Source: Leptodontidium sp. MPI-SDFR-AT-0119
Taxonomy: Eukaryota; Ascomycota; Leotiomycetes; Helotiales; Leptodontidiaceae
Length of the DNA: 64,000 bases
Reading direction: 5' to 3'
NCBI GenBank assembly: GCA_020726505.1
Contig: JAHLEZ010000013.1
Location: forward strand, 1,426,001 to 1,490,000
In this document: piece after piece, positions 35,551 to 48,700 of the stretch
How the letters are laid out: the number at the start of each line of letters is the position of its first letter
Numbering within the stretch: the first letter of the stretch is position 1
Notes under the pieces: model-generated
Seen by the model: the letters and a program-made list of their open reading frames with translations, nothing else
Told to the model about the DNA's origin: nothing
Databases searched by the model: none
Program-made: the position numbers and the translations under genes

Positions 35551-36542
35551 GATTAAAGAAGTTAAGAATAAGAGAAAGCCGTTATTATTATAACTTTAAC
35601 TATCGAACTTACTTATTACTATTAGTTAATTATATAGTTTATACTTTTTATTTAAAAGTTAAACGCCGAACTTATAATTCCCTCGAAATACGCCGAATAA
35701 GTTCACGTATTCTCTAAAGTATAAAGTAATATTTTCCCCTTTTATTACTCTTACGATTATAGAATTAAATTTAAAAAAAGAAAATAAGAAAGTACTTAAG
35801 TATTTATTACTTTACAAGATATTAATTAAAGAACTTAAGGTTATTAAAGAATATACTATAAATAGCTTTATAAAAGGATTTATTAAACTATCTTAAGTAC
35901 TATTTATTACTTTGATTCTCTTTCTTTATTAAGAAATCAAATAAATGCTTATAATTATATATTGACTTCCAGGTATTAAATTCCCCTATTTAAAAAGATT
36001 GATACCCCTTACTTCTAATTAATAAGACTCTAACTCATATAACTAATACTCGTATTTTCACTGAACTAAATATTTATTAAGCTTTTTACTAAATCTAAAT
36101 AGACTTAATATTAAAGGAGTATATAACTTTTTATATAATATATAACGTATATAAGTGTAAAGTTCTTTTATTTGACTTAATTGATAGCCTTACTACGTAT
36201 TAATATTATATAAATAATATTCTCTTCGATTACCTTAATTATTTTTATATAATATATTTAAACAATATTTTTCTTTACTTATATTAAAAAGGCACTTTAA
36301 CGCCTTAATAATTTTAGCTTATAAGTAGATTTTAAGAAGTGTAAGTTTAAAGTTACAAGTACTAAGCATTTAATATTTAATATATTAATCTCTAACTTAG
36401 AAATTAATTTTAAGAAAGTCTTTATTATTTATAAATAAACTTACTTTAATTCTATTAGAAGTATATAATCTTTCTTTAGTCTTTATACCTTTTATTAAAG
36501 ATTTATTTGTGATTATAATATAATAATAAAACCTTTTATTTA
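35551..36542 (+). mobile_element. Gypsy copy 2, left part (before LINE)
   Basis: Aligns base for base with about 1110-2140 of Gypsy copy 1. It covers the linker and RT up to the start of the RNase H region. It is more decayed: the YLDD active site is read as YLNN near 36255-36266. It starts abruptly inside the element, so its 5' end is truncated. It ends at the LINE insertion site. Confidence 0.88.
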
Positions 36543-36723
36543 TCCACACCTTTTTCGGGACTTTTTACCCCCCCGCCTTTCGACTGCAATTGCTTCTATT
36601 CTTTAAAGAACTATATAAACACCCTATTCCTTTGCCCCTATAAGCTGTAGTGCCTTATAAGCTCTACTAGCTATAGGTGGTATAGAGCCCCTTTCTGACC
36701 CCTTTGGCTCTTTAGAGCCCCTA

Positions 36724-38325
36724 ATGCCTACACTAGAAGTAAGAGACCTAAGAAAGCTTCCGACTAGGCCTTCTTTAGGCTCTAAATCGAATGAGCTTAC
36801 TCCGAGAGCCTCTGGAAACGCAAGAGACTCTAGTATTAACCCCCCTACTCAAAACACACTTCTTTTACTCTTATTTACTAGCGCCAATCTAGTACAGAGC
36901 CGCACAGAGCTTGGAGCTAAGCGCGGACTACCCTTAAGCCCCCTAATACACTATATCGACAAAAATCGTCGCTTAGCCAATTAATAAACCTTCTAATTCT
37001 TAGCAAGTAATAATACTACTATTACTAAGGAAGCTAGTAATACGCTAGTACTAGAGGCTAGGGACTTATTAGTCAAAGCCTATTTAGCTACTTAATTTAG
37101 AGATAAGTAAGCTAGACTACTTGATTTACTAGAAGTATTTCGAGAGTTTACAGAGTATAGTAGAATACGTAATACAACTACTATTCTAGCCTCTTAAGTC
37201 GCCAACTTAGAGTAAGTTACTAGGAAAATCGAAAACTAAGCTCGGCAAAACTAAATAAAGCCTAATCAAGCTAATTAGCTAGTTAATTTAGTAAATACGG
37301 CAAATCCGACTAAGTCTACATAAGCGAATGTAACAAATAACGCCAAAAACTAAGGGAATTCAGACTAGTGGACTGATATTCGCCTTAAAGGGAATAGGCC
37401 TAAGGCTAGTAATACTAGCCCTAGCCCTAAGGAGACTACTAGTACAGGTACTAATAGTAGTAAAGGTAAGTCTACTCTTATTAAGAGATGTACCCTCTTA
37501 TAGTCACGGAATGTCTAAGTAAACACCTTTTCTTTTATAATTGCGCGTAATTTACTTAATTCTACTTTTAATAAGAAGGGAATATAAGGGCTAGTTATCT
37601 CTATTATTTCTCTCTCTTTAAGGGGTAATATAATAGTTACTACTACCCCTGATTTTAATATTAAGTTCTTGATTTTAAACGAGTTAATTATTAAGGGGGT
37701 GTTTCTCGATTTAATTTTAATTAAGAGAGGAGAGCTATAATATAAAGTCGCTATTTACGGTATCCTTATTAGGGAGTTTAATATAAAAGAGGGACTAGAT
37801 TTTAAGTTAGTAACTGAAGAAATCTAAACCTTTAATAAAGGTTTTACTCTTGTAGGAAAATCTTATTAGACTACTCCTAAGGAAAAACGTGACTTAGGCC
37901 TAATATAAATAAGTACTATTATAGTAACTTTCTTAAGCCAAGAGTAAGCAAAAAGAGTTATATTTAATAGACTTTATATTGCGGGTATTTTAGCTAAAGT
38001 AGTAAAATATATAACTACTCTTAGTACTTCTTAATGTACTAGATACGCTAGTTTTGGGCACTCTAAAGTTCTCTATAAGAGAGCTAAAAAGTGTATTTTA
38101 TGTGTAGAAAATCATATAAGTAAGTAATATAGTTATAATACTTGTAAATCAAATACTAAGTGTTTATACTTAAGTATGAGATACGCAAATTGTAATAGTA
38201 CTACTTATATAACTAATTCTAAGTTATGTGAGGTCTACTTAGTAATAAAAAATAAAGTAAATAATATTAGTAGTACTAGTAGGCTTATTATAATAGACGA
38301 ACTAATCACAGCTAATGATAATTAG
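36724..38325 (+). pseudogene. LINE ORF1 (gag-like, zinc knuckles)
   Basis: ORF1 proteins of Tad elements bind the element RNA. The frame opens with MPTLEVRDLRKLPTRPS and stays open for 86 codons. It then continues through RIP-like stops to a conserved core (NTFSFIIARNLLNSTFNKKG and RGNIIVTTTPDFNIKFLILN, about 37515-37690). Two Cys/His knuckles lie near 38090-38240 (CILCVENHISK and CLYLSMRYANC). The frame ends at TAG 38323-38325, overlapping the ORF2 ATG. Confidence 0.8.
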
Positions 38326-41300
38326 TCTTAAAACACTACAAATTAATGTGAATAAGAGTCTCTTTACTATAGAGTACGTTCTCTAAGTGGCTATAGAGCT
38401 AAATATATTAATTTTAGTAATTCAAGAGCCTTAGACTATTAGTAATAATATAGACGGCTTTCGTAGCGTCTTATACCTTAGTTTTAAACAAGTGCTCCCG
38501 AATTACGGCCCCCTTAGGCCTAGAGTTTTATTTTATGTACTAGACTCAATTAGTATTACTCTAGCGCCTAGCTCACTACAAGACCCCGATTATATTATTT
38601 TAGACTTAGTTAAGTATAAGACTCAATTAATTAATGTTTATAATGCGACTTACCCAGAGTCGGAGTCTCTTAATAGTATTAAAACTTTACAAAGGATAGG
38701 TTTATTACTAGACTTACTCCTTAATAAGACGATATTATTAAGGGATTTTAATATATATCACCCGTAGTGGGACCTTATAATACCGCCAAGCGGTAATATA
38801 GGAGTATTATTAGACTTAATTAAAAAACACTCTTTAAGCCTATTAAATACTCTAGGGGAGGGAACGTTTTATAGACTATATATAGAGGCTCCTTCTGTAT
38901 TAGATCTTATATTTACTACTTAAGGAATAGTAAATCAAGTCGAAGATTAATAAATAATACTAGATTTAGGTTTAAATTACTTTAGGGTATTATTTACTAT
39001 TACTTATATAAGTAGTAGTATTAGTACTAGCCCCTTAAAAGTCCCTCGATTTAATATAAAGAAAGTAGATTAAGTAAAATTTAATAAAAGTCTTAATAAT
39101 TATTTTCAAGACTTTAATTATAACTCAAATTCTAAGTATACAAATTAAGAGCTCGACGATTTAAGGGAGCTATTTACTAGTAATATAATTCAAGCGGTTA
39201 AAGACTTTATTCTTAAAGCTTATAAGTTAATTACTAGTAAACCCTAGTAGAATAAGGATCTTAAAGTACTACGGAAATTAATACAAAGATATTACCGTTT
39301 AAATAAGGCCTTAGGGTATACCCTTTATATCTAAGAACTAAAAGATACTAAAAACCTTTATTTTAATACTATTAAGGTTAAAAAAAGAAAGTATTAGAAT
39401 ACGTTCTTAGAAAAAGAGGATTCCTAGTCGATTTTCAAAGCTATGTCGTATATAAAAAACAATACTAGCTCTCTTATACCTAGTCTTTATAATTTAGAGA
39501 CTAAGGAATTAGAGTCGACTTTCTAACAAAAGTGTAATATTCTTAGAAGTACTTTATTTCCAGAACCTCTTATTTCAGCGCCTATTGATTTAACGTTATA
39601 TATAAGTAGTAATACTTAGAAATGGCCTCTTTTATTTAAAGTAGAACTTAAGGATTCTTGTACTTCAAAGATTAAGAGTAAAACCCCTAGACTAGACTTA
39701 ATTACTCAAGAGATTATAATTAAAGCTTATTTAGTTATCCTAGAAGTCTTTTTTATAACTTATTTAATACTTATAAATCAAGGGTATTACCTTAAGTGTT
39801 AGAAAAAGGCTTCTAGATTTATTTTTAAGAAACTAAAAAAACCTAATTATTTTAAACTTAAGGTATATAAAGTTATATTATTACTTAATTGCCTAGGTAA
39901 GGTTTCTGAAAGAATTTTAGCTAAGCGCCTAAGTTATTTAGCTAAAACAACTACTTTATTACACGATAATTAAATCAGTAGTAGACTTAAAAAATTAGCT
40001 ATTAACGTAGCTTTATTTCTATAAACAGAAGTAGAGGATAATAAGGTAAATAAGCTTAAAACTACTACTCTATTCCTTGACGTTAAGGGAGCTTTTGATC
40101 ACGTTTCTAAGAATTGTCTTATTCAGGTTTTAACTTAATTAAAATTACTTATAAGTCTAATTTTGTGGATTTCGTCATTTTTAGAAAACCGTACTTTACA
40201 ACTTGCCTTTAATAATAAATTAAAGAAATTTCAAACTATAAATACAAGTATCCCTCAAGGGAGCCCTATTTCACTTATTTTATTCCTTATATATATTCGC
40301 GACTTATTTAAGTCTAAGAATATTAAACTAATATTATATATAGATAATTTAGTATTAATAGCCTCTTCTAAAAGCTTTAAAAAAAATATAAGTATTTTAG
40401 AAAGAGAAGCTAGCTTATTAATTAAACTAAGGGAAGAATATTCTATTAACTTTGATATTAAAAAAACAGAGCTTATTCACTTCTTTAGAAGTAAGAATAC
40501 TCTTAATATTACACTTCTAAATAATACTACACTAGCTCCTAGTAAGCTAGTTAAATAGCTAGGAATATATTTTGATTCAAACCTTAAATTCAAGAATTAT
40601 AAGTCAATTAGAGTCTCCCTTATAAAGTAAATATTTTACCGTATAAATCGACTCTCAAATATTACTATTAGGCTCTCCCCGTTTACAATTCGTCAATTAT
40701 ATATAGCTTGTGTTACTAGTGTAGCCGACTATAGTTCTATATTATAGTGGAAAATCAATTGCCTTAATAAGGCTATAATTAGACTATTTCAAGCTTTACA
40801 AAACTTAGCTACTAAGAAAATATTAGGGGTCTTTAAAACAGCATCTATAATTCCATTAGAGCTTAAAGCAGCTTTACCTCCACCTAATATTAGACTAAAT
40901 TATACTAGTCGGCGCTATATTCTCCGCGCCCTAAAACTTAGTAAAAAACACCCTATTAGGCTCGAAGTCGAAAAGGTTATTACAAGAGCTAATGAGGAGT
41001 ATAACTTACTAGGTATTTTACTTGAGTCAATTACTACTATTTCAAGCCTAGTCTATTTAATATATTATATAATTGACTTTAATACTTTAGAAGTAATAAG
41101 GCACTTTTATTTCCCTCTATAAGAAAGAGAAATACCTTATATTTTTAGAATATCTAAGTTATCTAAAGAAGACGAAGCTAAGGCTCACTTATAATACTTA
41201 CAAAGTATTTATAATAGTCGGAACACTTCTATTTATACAAACGGCTCTCAGACCCCTGAAGGGTGCGGAGTAGGCTATAGTATAGCTATTTATATATATA

Positions 41301-42177
41301 CACAAGGATATCCCCTTATGCTTACATTTATAAAAATAAGTAATTTAAGGGAGGTCGAATTAATATATAACGGCGAGCTAGAAGCTATTACACAAGCCAT
41401 AGAATACGCTAATAGTATAGCGAAAGAAGGGGATAATTTTATAGTCTTTTCAGATAATCAAGCCGCTCTCTTAAGACTTAAAACTCCCTCAGATAACCCC
41501 GGGCAAAGTCAACAAATTAGAGCCATATTAGCGTCTAAGATTATTATTAGTCTAAAGGCTAATATTACTTTAGCTTAAGTCCCGGGTCACTTTAATATAA
41601 TTAGAAATGAAAAAGCAAACAAATTAACTAAAATAACTACTATGTCTTTTATTAATTCTAATAATACTTCTTTTACGTATTTAGGAGTTAAATTAAGTAG
41701 TCAAAAGAAGAATGAAATTAGAGCTAATATAACTCAAAATATTAATTCTTAAACCCTAAAAACGTACTCTAAAAAGTATATATATAAAATAACTAAAAAG
41801 TTACTTTTACCTTCTAGTATTTTAAGAAAAACAAGTAGCTCTTTTTACTAATTAAAACTAGGGCATAGATACTTAAAAGCCTACTTATATAAACTAAGGC
41901 TAGCGTCTAATAACAAGTGTAGATGTAGTAGTATTAAAACTGTAAAACACTTATTACTTAGTTGTAAATACTATAAATTAGAGCGTAAAAAACTCTACTC
42001 TAGTATTAAAAGTAACTTAGAAATTAGGACTATTACTATTCCCGTTTTATTATATACACAAATTAGAATTAAAGAAATACTAGTATTCTTAAAAGAGACT
42101 AATATATATACAAGGAAATAACACTAAGAGAGGCTAGGGATTAAAGAAGAAGAAGAAGATTAGGCTATTAAGCCTTA
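38315..42177 (+). pseudogene. LINE ORF2 (endonuclease, RT, RNase H)
   Basis: The ATG at 38315 lies within the last codons of ORF1. An APE-type endonuclease comes first (LKTLQINVNKS, then LLRDFNIYHP near 38760 and GEGTFYRLY). RT has LDVKGAFDHVSKNCL near 40080, TSIPQGSPISLILFLIYI near 40245 and an active site now YIDN (40337-40348), so the second catalytic Asp is Asn. RNase H follows with YTNGSQTPEGCGVGYS near 41240, GELEAI, FSDNQAAL and VPGHFNI. A Cys/His motif (RCSSIKTVKHLLLSC) lies near 41930. RIP-type stops make it inactive. An 88-bp or longer 3' untranslated tail leads to poly-A. Confidence 0.88.
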
Positions 42178-42360
42178 ATTTGTACTTTCATTTAGTTATT
42201 TCCTTTGTTTTTGATTTTAATTTTCTTATAAGTTATAAGGAGAATGTTCCCAAATGTACAGTCGTAGTCTAATTCGAACTGAATTTTGTATATAATAATT
42301 AGCCACACTAGTAGACTAGCCGTGTTATATAGTTTCTAACTAATACAGCACGTTAAAAGG

Positions 42361-42387
<27 letters not shown>
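42361..42387 (+). repeat. Poly-A tail of the LINE
   Basis: Twenty-seven consecutive A residues. The last four may belong to the target duplication. This confirms the plus-strand orientation and reverse transcription from an RNA 3' end. Confidence 0.95.
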
Positions 42388-42392
<5 letters not shown>

Positions 42393-44035
42393 TATTTAAC
42401 TTATTAAAAATATTATTATCTTTTACTTTATTATAAAGTATAAGGATATCTTTAATTTCTTAAAATATATTCTTACGTTTATATTTCTCTTAAGATATTA
42501 TAAATAAGATTTACCTTGCTTTTTAAAAATAAATACTAATAGTAATATTATAATAAGGGCCCTTTTTAAATAATATAGCGAAGACTAATTCTTTATTACT
42601 TTCTTTTTAAAAACCATATTACTTATTAAGCTTAATTACGCTATATATAATAAAAAGATATTAATAATTATTAAATATATTAAACACTAGTGAACTAAGT
42701 CAATAAGAGCCTCTTATTAAGTTTATATTATAATAAACTATAATAATTTAAAATACTTTATAACTTCTAAATAATTAAATACTAAGTAAGTAAGATAAGT
42801 AAAACTTTTAGTAAATTATAACTTTATAAATACGTACTACTTTAAAATCTATAATGCTTTAATAAATACACTTTTTTATTAGTTAAACAAGTTAAATTAA
42901 TAAAACTCTATAAAAAAGACTTAACGTTTTTAATAATTCTTATACTAAGATTAAGTTAACTTTCACTTAATATTTATAAAGTTATAACCGTTAAATAACG
43001 TTAATGTACTAGTAGTAAATATCAAGCTCGTTACTTTTATATTAATATTCTTTATTATATAATAAGTATTAAAAGCTAATTATACTGCCCTCTCTATATA
43101 AGCCCTACGTAAATAAGTTATATTACACTCCCTTAAGAAATTTAATATAAAAGGCAGTTTCTTACTTTACGACGGCCGCCTTTTAATTCTTAATATTAAT
43201 TACCTTTAAATCTTCTTTATTAAAGAAGTTTATAATCGAGTTACTATAGTATATCTTAATATTAAAAAGACGATTTAAATACTCTCTTTTTAGTACTAGT
43301 AATACAGAATAACGTCGATAGTCTAATATTATTATTATAATAATTATACTTATTAACGAATTTAAGTTCCCTAAGATAAAAAGGCCGGATTCCTTTACCC
43401 TCTTTTTATTCCTTTTTGACCTTAAGAATATATTATAATAAACTATTACGCCTTTACTAAGAATAAGTATAGATTTAATAATATTCTCGTTTTTATTAAT
43501 AGATTTAGTAAATAAACTATTAATATCCCTTTCTAAAAAAGGATAAATACTTAAAATTTAATTATTATATATATATACTATATATATTATTGCTTTAATA
43601 CTCCCTTAATTATTACTTTTAATAGGGGTCCTTAATTTATTCTTAAGTTTTAAACTACTCTTAATAAGATCCTAAGAACTAAGAAATAATTATTTACTAC
43701 TAATTACTTATAAATACATAACTAGACTAAAGTTTATAATTAATATTTATAAAGATAACTTAGATCGTTCATTACGTATTATTAAGATAACTAGTTAAAG
43801 TATTTCCTTATTATAAATTATACTTAAATGTCCCTCTTATACGATTCTCTAAGGGGACTCTCTTTATTTAAAATAGTTTATAAATATATATCACGTATAA
43901 ATTAAGACTAAAAAATTAACTTACTAAATTTAGTTACTTCTATTAATAAGTTAAATACTTAATATTACAGAAAAGTATAAGACATAACTTAGTTAAATCT
44001 TACTGTTATAAAGAATATAAGATAACTACCTCACT

Positions 44036-44425
44036 TAAAGCTCGCTTATATACTTAATAAAGCCTATTTTAGGCTTAATTGGCCGGAAATAGCTCAAAAT
44101 AAGCTATATACGTTTAATATAGAGCTCCGACGTCTACAGGTTATAGCCATGGAATCCAAGGCTTCTAATATACGGCTTTCCTAAGCTAAAACAGTGGTTA
44201 TACGAAGCTCCGGGCTTTGCGTCTTAAACTACCGGAAATAATTGTATTTAGTAAAAACTCGTTTGAGCTTGTTTAAGCTTACATTTACTTAATTCGGCTA
44301 CTTAAGCGAATACACACGTAATAAGCTAGAGTAGTTATATAGACCTAGAAATCCCCTTTACAATAGAATCATTATTCACACCAAATATCACTTCTTTTCA
44401 ACTATAGCTGAAGTAAAAATAATTT
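44036..44425. other. Unidentified insertion/replacement in the integrase of Gypsy copy 2
   Basis: Between sequence matching 3790 (agataacta) and 3830 (cctagtctgg), copy 2 holds about 390 bp of unrelated DNA. It retains CA and TG dinucleotides (for example gccatggaatcc, caccaaatatcac) and is G+C-richer than its surroundings. About 35 bp of Gypsy sequence is missing. I found no clear terminal repeats or duplication. Confidence 0.5.
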
Positions 44426-44965
44426 AACTCGATATACACTACTTTTAAGATATTTCGCTTATTTAAGAATTTAAATATACTAATTATTAGATTATTTAAA
44501 GTAATCGAGAAGATAATAAACTTATATTACTTAAAATTACTAGCGAGTATAAAGGTCTAAAACGTCTTTCTAACTAATAATTTATATAAAGATCTTAATA
44601 ATCTCTTATTAAACTAAATATAAAATCCCCCCTCGCCGATTAATATTACTAATAATAATAAATAAGAGTCGAAATAAGTACTTACTTATTATAAGAAAAG
44701 TAAGACTTTTTCTTATTATATTACTTAGCTTAATTAAGACGTTAATTTAAACTAATATAATACTTCTAACCTTAAATATACTTTATATAAAGTTAGGGAT
44801 TTCTACCTTAATTACTTTAATTTAAGTAAATAAAACCCCCTACTAAGTTACTTAAATAAATTAAAGCGTAAAAAGATAATATTAATAATTACAATAACTT
44901 TAGTAATAAATAATAAGAAGGCATATTAATACTCGAGGACAAGTTTTTTCAAGAGAGAGAAGTAG

Positions 44966-45200
44966 TGTAATAATTAGGAGCGCTTAAAGCCTTATTTCTA
45001 ATATACTAGCTAATTAAGTATTACTGAGATTAATTAGCCTTATAGCGCTTACTCTTTATATATATAAAGCTCTTCTCTTTTTACTTTCTTTTTTATTTAG
45101 TTATAAATTCTAAGAGACTCTTATTATCTTTATATATTATATATTAATATATAAGGCCGCTATTACACGTGATTACTTTCTTTATAAAGTAAGCGTCACA
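44966..45200 (+). repeat. 3' LTR of Gypsy copy 2
   Basis: A 235-bp LTR, TGTAATAA...AAGCGTCACA. It is homologous to 4371-4619 with many transitions, and the terminal TGTGACG has decayed to TGTAATA. Confidence 0.82.
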
Positions 45201-45214
45201 AATATAGCTTTAGT

Positions 45215-45530
45215 TATTAAATTAATATTTAAGGTAGTACTTAATACGACTATTCTGCTGCGTATTTACACAGATTCTAAATTAATTTACGACCATATTA
45301 TTAAGTTAAGTATAATATAAGAAAAGAGACTAATAACCGACCTTATATACCTTCGCTAAAGCTACGAACGTAAGAAAATCGATAGAGTCGATTAGATTAA
45401 TAAAATTAGTAATCCCGCCGACGCTATAATTAAGTCAAAGGCTTGCCTAGTATTACGTAAGCTAATCGAGATTAATAAATTTAATGCAAAGTTAACTAAA
45501 TAAGTAGAAAAAAAGGCAAGCTCTTAAGAA
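45215..45530 (+). pseudogene. Copia RNase H C-terminal fragment
   Basis: Reads RIYTDSKLIYDHIIKLS, EKRLITDLIYLR, SNPADAIIKSKA and LRKLIEINKFNAKL. This matches the end of the RNase H in Copia A and C (compare the TDSLSLYKCIVKLST region near 15876) but differs from both. It represents a further Copia family or a distant copy. It is sandwiched between two Gypsy LTRs. Confidence 0.7.
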
Positions 45531-45537
45531 GAGTTAC

Positions 45538-45703
45538 TGTGACGCTTGCTCTGTAAAAACAGTAATCACGTGTGACAGCGGCCTCATATATTAATACTAG
45601 ACATATAAAGATAATAAGAGTCTCTTAGAATCTATAATTAAGTAAGAAAGAAAGTAAAGAGAGAAGAGCTTTATATATAAAAAGGGGGAGCGCTATAACG
45701 AGT
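45538..45703 (-). repeat. Inverted, truncated Gypsy LTR
   Basis: Starts TGTGACGCTTGC and aligns with the reverse complement of 4371-4619 and 44966-45200, including the cacgtgt and gagaagagctttatata words. The far end stops at about 45703, where Copia A copy 2 begins. Confidence 0.78.
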
Positions 45704-48700
45704 ATTATAGCGAATTTAAGATATTAAGTTTAATACTAACTAGGCAGGCTAGAGCCGGATTACATTCAATGCCGGTTCGCGACTGTCCCTAGGAGTTACT
45801 ATAGTTAACACTCTAGCTAAAGAAATAGACTTTTAAATCGTGGACGTAAATATCTTATTTTTAGTTTATTTATAATAGTTAGATGTGCTAAATACATAGT
45901 ATAATAACTTGTGTAACGTCTTAATTTAAGACGACAAGAAGTACTTAATTATATAAAAGTATAAGTATTTATAGCTACTTTTAGATTAATATCGTTAATT
46001 ATTAGACACTTTTACCGGAATAATAAATGTATATTACTTAACTAAACTAAAAATACGTCGGCTTTATAGGCGTTTCGGACACCCTTTAGTAAGGCGCCTA
46101 TAGTATTTACTAGACTAAACTAGCCATAAGTATGATTCGGACGTTATATTAAGGGTTAAGGAAATGTGTAAGTACTACTAAAAACATATAAATACTCTAT
46201 ATAAGTTCCGCTTTAAATTATAAGACGACGTCGACTTTAATTATATAGTTTACGTTAATATAATAATGTTTAGAGAACGATATACCCTTTATATAATAAA
46301 TAAGGCAACGGGTTTTAGTGCGGCGAAACTATTCTAAAAGGCCCCTAGTTTAACTACGACTTAGGCTACTTTTAACGTATTTAAGTTAATATAAATTAAT
46401 ATATACCTTAGACCTCCAGATTTCGTTATATATAACTATAATATTAATTTTAATTCTAAAGAGTTTTAGAGTATACTTAGATTTATAAGTAACACCCTTA
46501 AGTTAGTACTTATTAAGGCACACTATTTAATTAATAAAGTTAAGCGATATTATCGCTTATTACGCCGTGCTTATAAAATCGTTATAAAAGAGTACCCTGA
46601 GTTAAGCGACGAAGACTAACTATAAATAATAATAAAAGTAGTAAATAATATAGCTAGACTTAATAGGCTTATCCTTATATTACTTATTTTCGGCGTATAC
46701 CTTAAAATAACAAAGTTAGACCTCTTAAATCTATTAGTCGAGTAACGTGTAATTATAATTAAGAGAACTATAAAGGAAGTATAAAATTTTTATATTATAC
46801 GTAAAGTTAATAATACGTTAATTATATAAAACAACCCCGGAATTACTTATATTCACGATCTTTATTTTAATAATTGAGCCTTAGTATACTAAGAAGGTAA
46901 AGGATAAATAGGACTTTACGATTTCTTAAGTATTAAGGGAGAATTATATAAGATTAATATAAGAAATAAGAGAATACGTACGTTCTAATCGACTATAGTT
47001 TGTCCTTTTAAAATAAATACCTTTAATATTAAATAACAAAAAGAAAACTTATTAAAGGATATTTATAAGTAATATCTAAAATCCCTGGTTAAAAACACTA
47101 CTAAAATAACACTAAACTCACCTTAAATTACTATCGAGATTTTATTTACGAAACATATTTTAGATTTACTAATTATTAATAACGATTATAATATTAAAGT
47201 GTTTTTAACTAAGAAAAAAACGAGGGACTAAGAGTTATTTACTAAAATTTATACTGAAGGGAAGATTATAGTACTTAGACTATTATTTTAATAGTCCCAA
47301 AGGACGAAATATAAAGTACTTATTAAAAGAAGTGTTTTTGTGTTTATTTATAAGGACGACCTTAAAGTAAAAGGCTATTGTATTTTTAAGTCAAGAATAA
47401 TAGACGAAGCCAAAGGTAAGGAGACGTTAATTTTATATAAGAAGTTAAGACTAGTAATTTAATACTTTAATAATAAAGGGAAAAGAAAGATTTTAACTTA
47501 GTCTCTAATAATTTAACGATTTAGCTAGTAGTTACTTATATTTTTGGCCGCTATTATTAAGTACTTAAATCGCCTCTAAAACTAATCCGAATCTTATCTA
47601 GCTATTAGGGACATTACTTAAGCTTATGTCTAAGTAAAGATAAGGCTTCTCTAAGATATATTTGTATAGTTACTAAAAGAAATTATAGGAGACTTCCCTC
47701 TTAATATAATATTTATAGTAGTATTACTATTATATAGTATACTTAAGTCCAGAAACTATTAGTTTAATATATACTATAAATACTACGTGGAGAACTTATA
47801 AATAGAAACCTTAATATACGACTTATATTTACTAATTAATACTAAAGAAAGCTATGACTTTAGTGTCATAGGAATGTAGATAAACGACACGTTAATTTTA
47901 GGAAATAAGGACTTCTTAATAAGAGAATAAGATAAGATAACTAAGGCCGGTTTTTTAACGAAGTTAATACGAGTATTACTTTCTACTAAAACTATTACGT
48001 TTAATAAGTATATTATTATTATAAACGGGGACAACCTCTATATGTCTTAAAAAGGTCAAGAAGTAAGACTAGAGTTAATCGACGTAAGAAAAGAGGACTA
48101 TAAGAATACTTATAAAGAGTAACAAGCTCGTGCGGCTTACTTTTATTATTATTTATTAGCCGAAAGTAACATTTAATCTCTTAGTCGTAATATAATATTA
48201 AGATTTAACAAAAGACGACGTTAAGGCCTTAAACTTACGCCTTAAATAGTAAATGGACAACCTAAAGAAAAGACTTTAATATATACTAATTAACTTATAG
48301 TTTATAAAGGTTTACGTTTTTATAAACAATTATTTTATTAATAACAAAGACTTAAGTTTATAAATAGGTTTCGTATTAGTAATTAGTACTAAAACAGTAA
48401 GGGATACGCAATTTACTTTAATTAGTAATATTATATATACTAACTTAATAAAATATAAGAGAGTAACTTATGTAATACTTGTATTAGAGTTATATACTAT
48501 AGTAGCTAGTATTAATATATTAATCTCCCTTAGTACGACTATTAATATAATAACTAACAAGTTTAGTATCTTACGTCTTCTTATTATTATTTATATAAAT
48601 TCTTTATCCCTTTATAAGTGTATTATTAAGCTTAGTACGACAAAAGAGAAGCGCCTAATAATTAATATTATAGCCATTTGTTAATTATACGAGCGTAAAG

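Larger units (their letters stand above)
36543..42383 (+). mobile_element. Tad-type LINE retrotransposon inserted in Gypsy copy 2
   Basis: A 5.8-kb non-LTR element with two ORFs and a poly-A tail (42361-42387). It is flanked by the 15-bp duplication aaaaccttttattta (36528-36542 and 42384-42398). Endonuclease, RT, RNase H and a C-terminal Cys/His motif in one ORF, with a gag-like ORF1 carrying zinc knuckles, define the fungal Tad clade. The 5' leader (36543-36723) is preserved, so the copy appears full length. RIP-type stops are present but fewer than in the host Gypsy copy. Confidence 0.92.
42384..45200 (+). mobile_element. Gypsy copy 2, right part (after LINE)
   Basis: Resumes exactly where 36542 left off and aligns with about 2126-4619 of Gypsy copy 1: RNase H, integrase, integrase C-terminus, chromodomain and 3' LTR. 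It is heavily RIP-damaged. A segment of about 390 bp at roughly 44036-44425 has no counterpart in copy 1. Confidence 0.88.
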
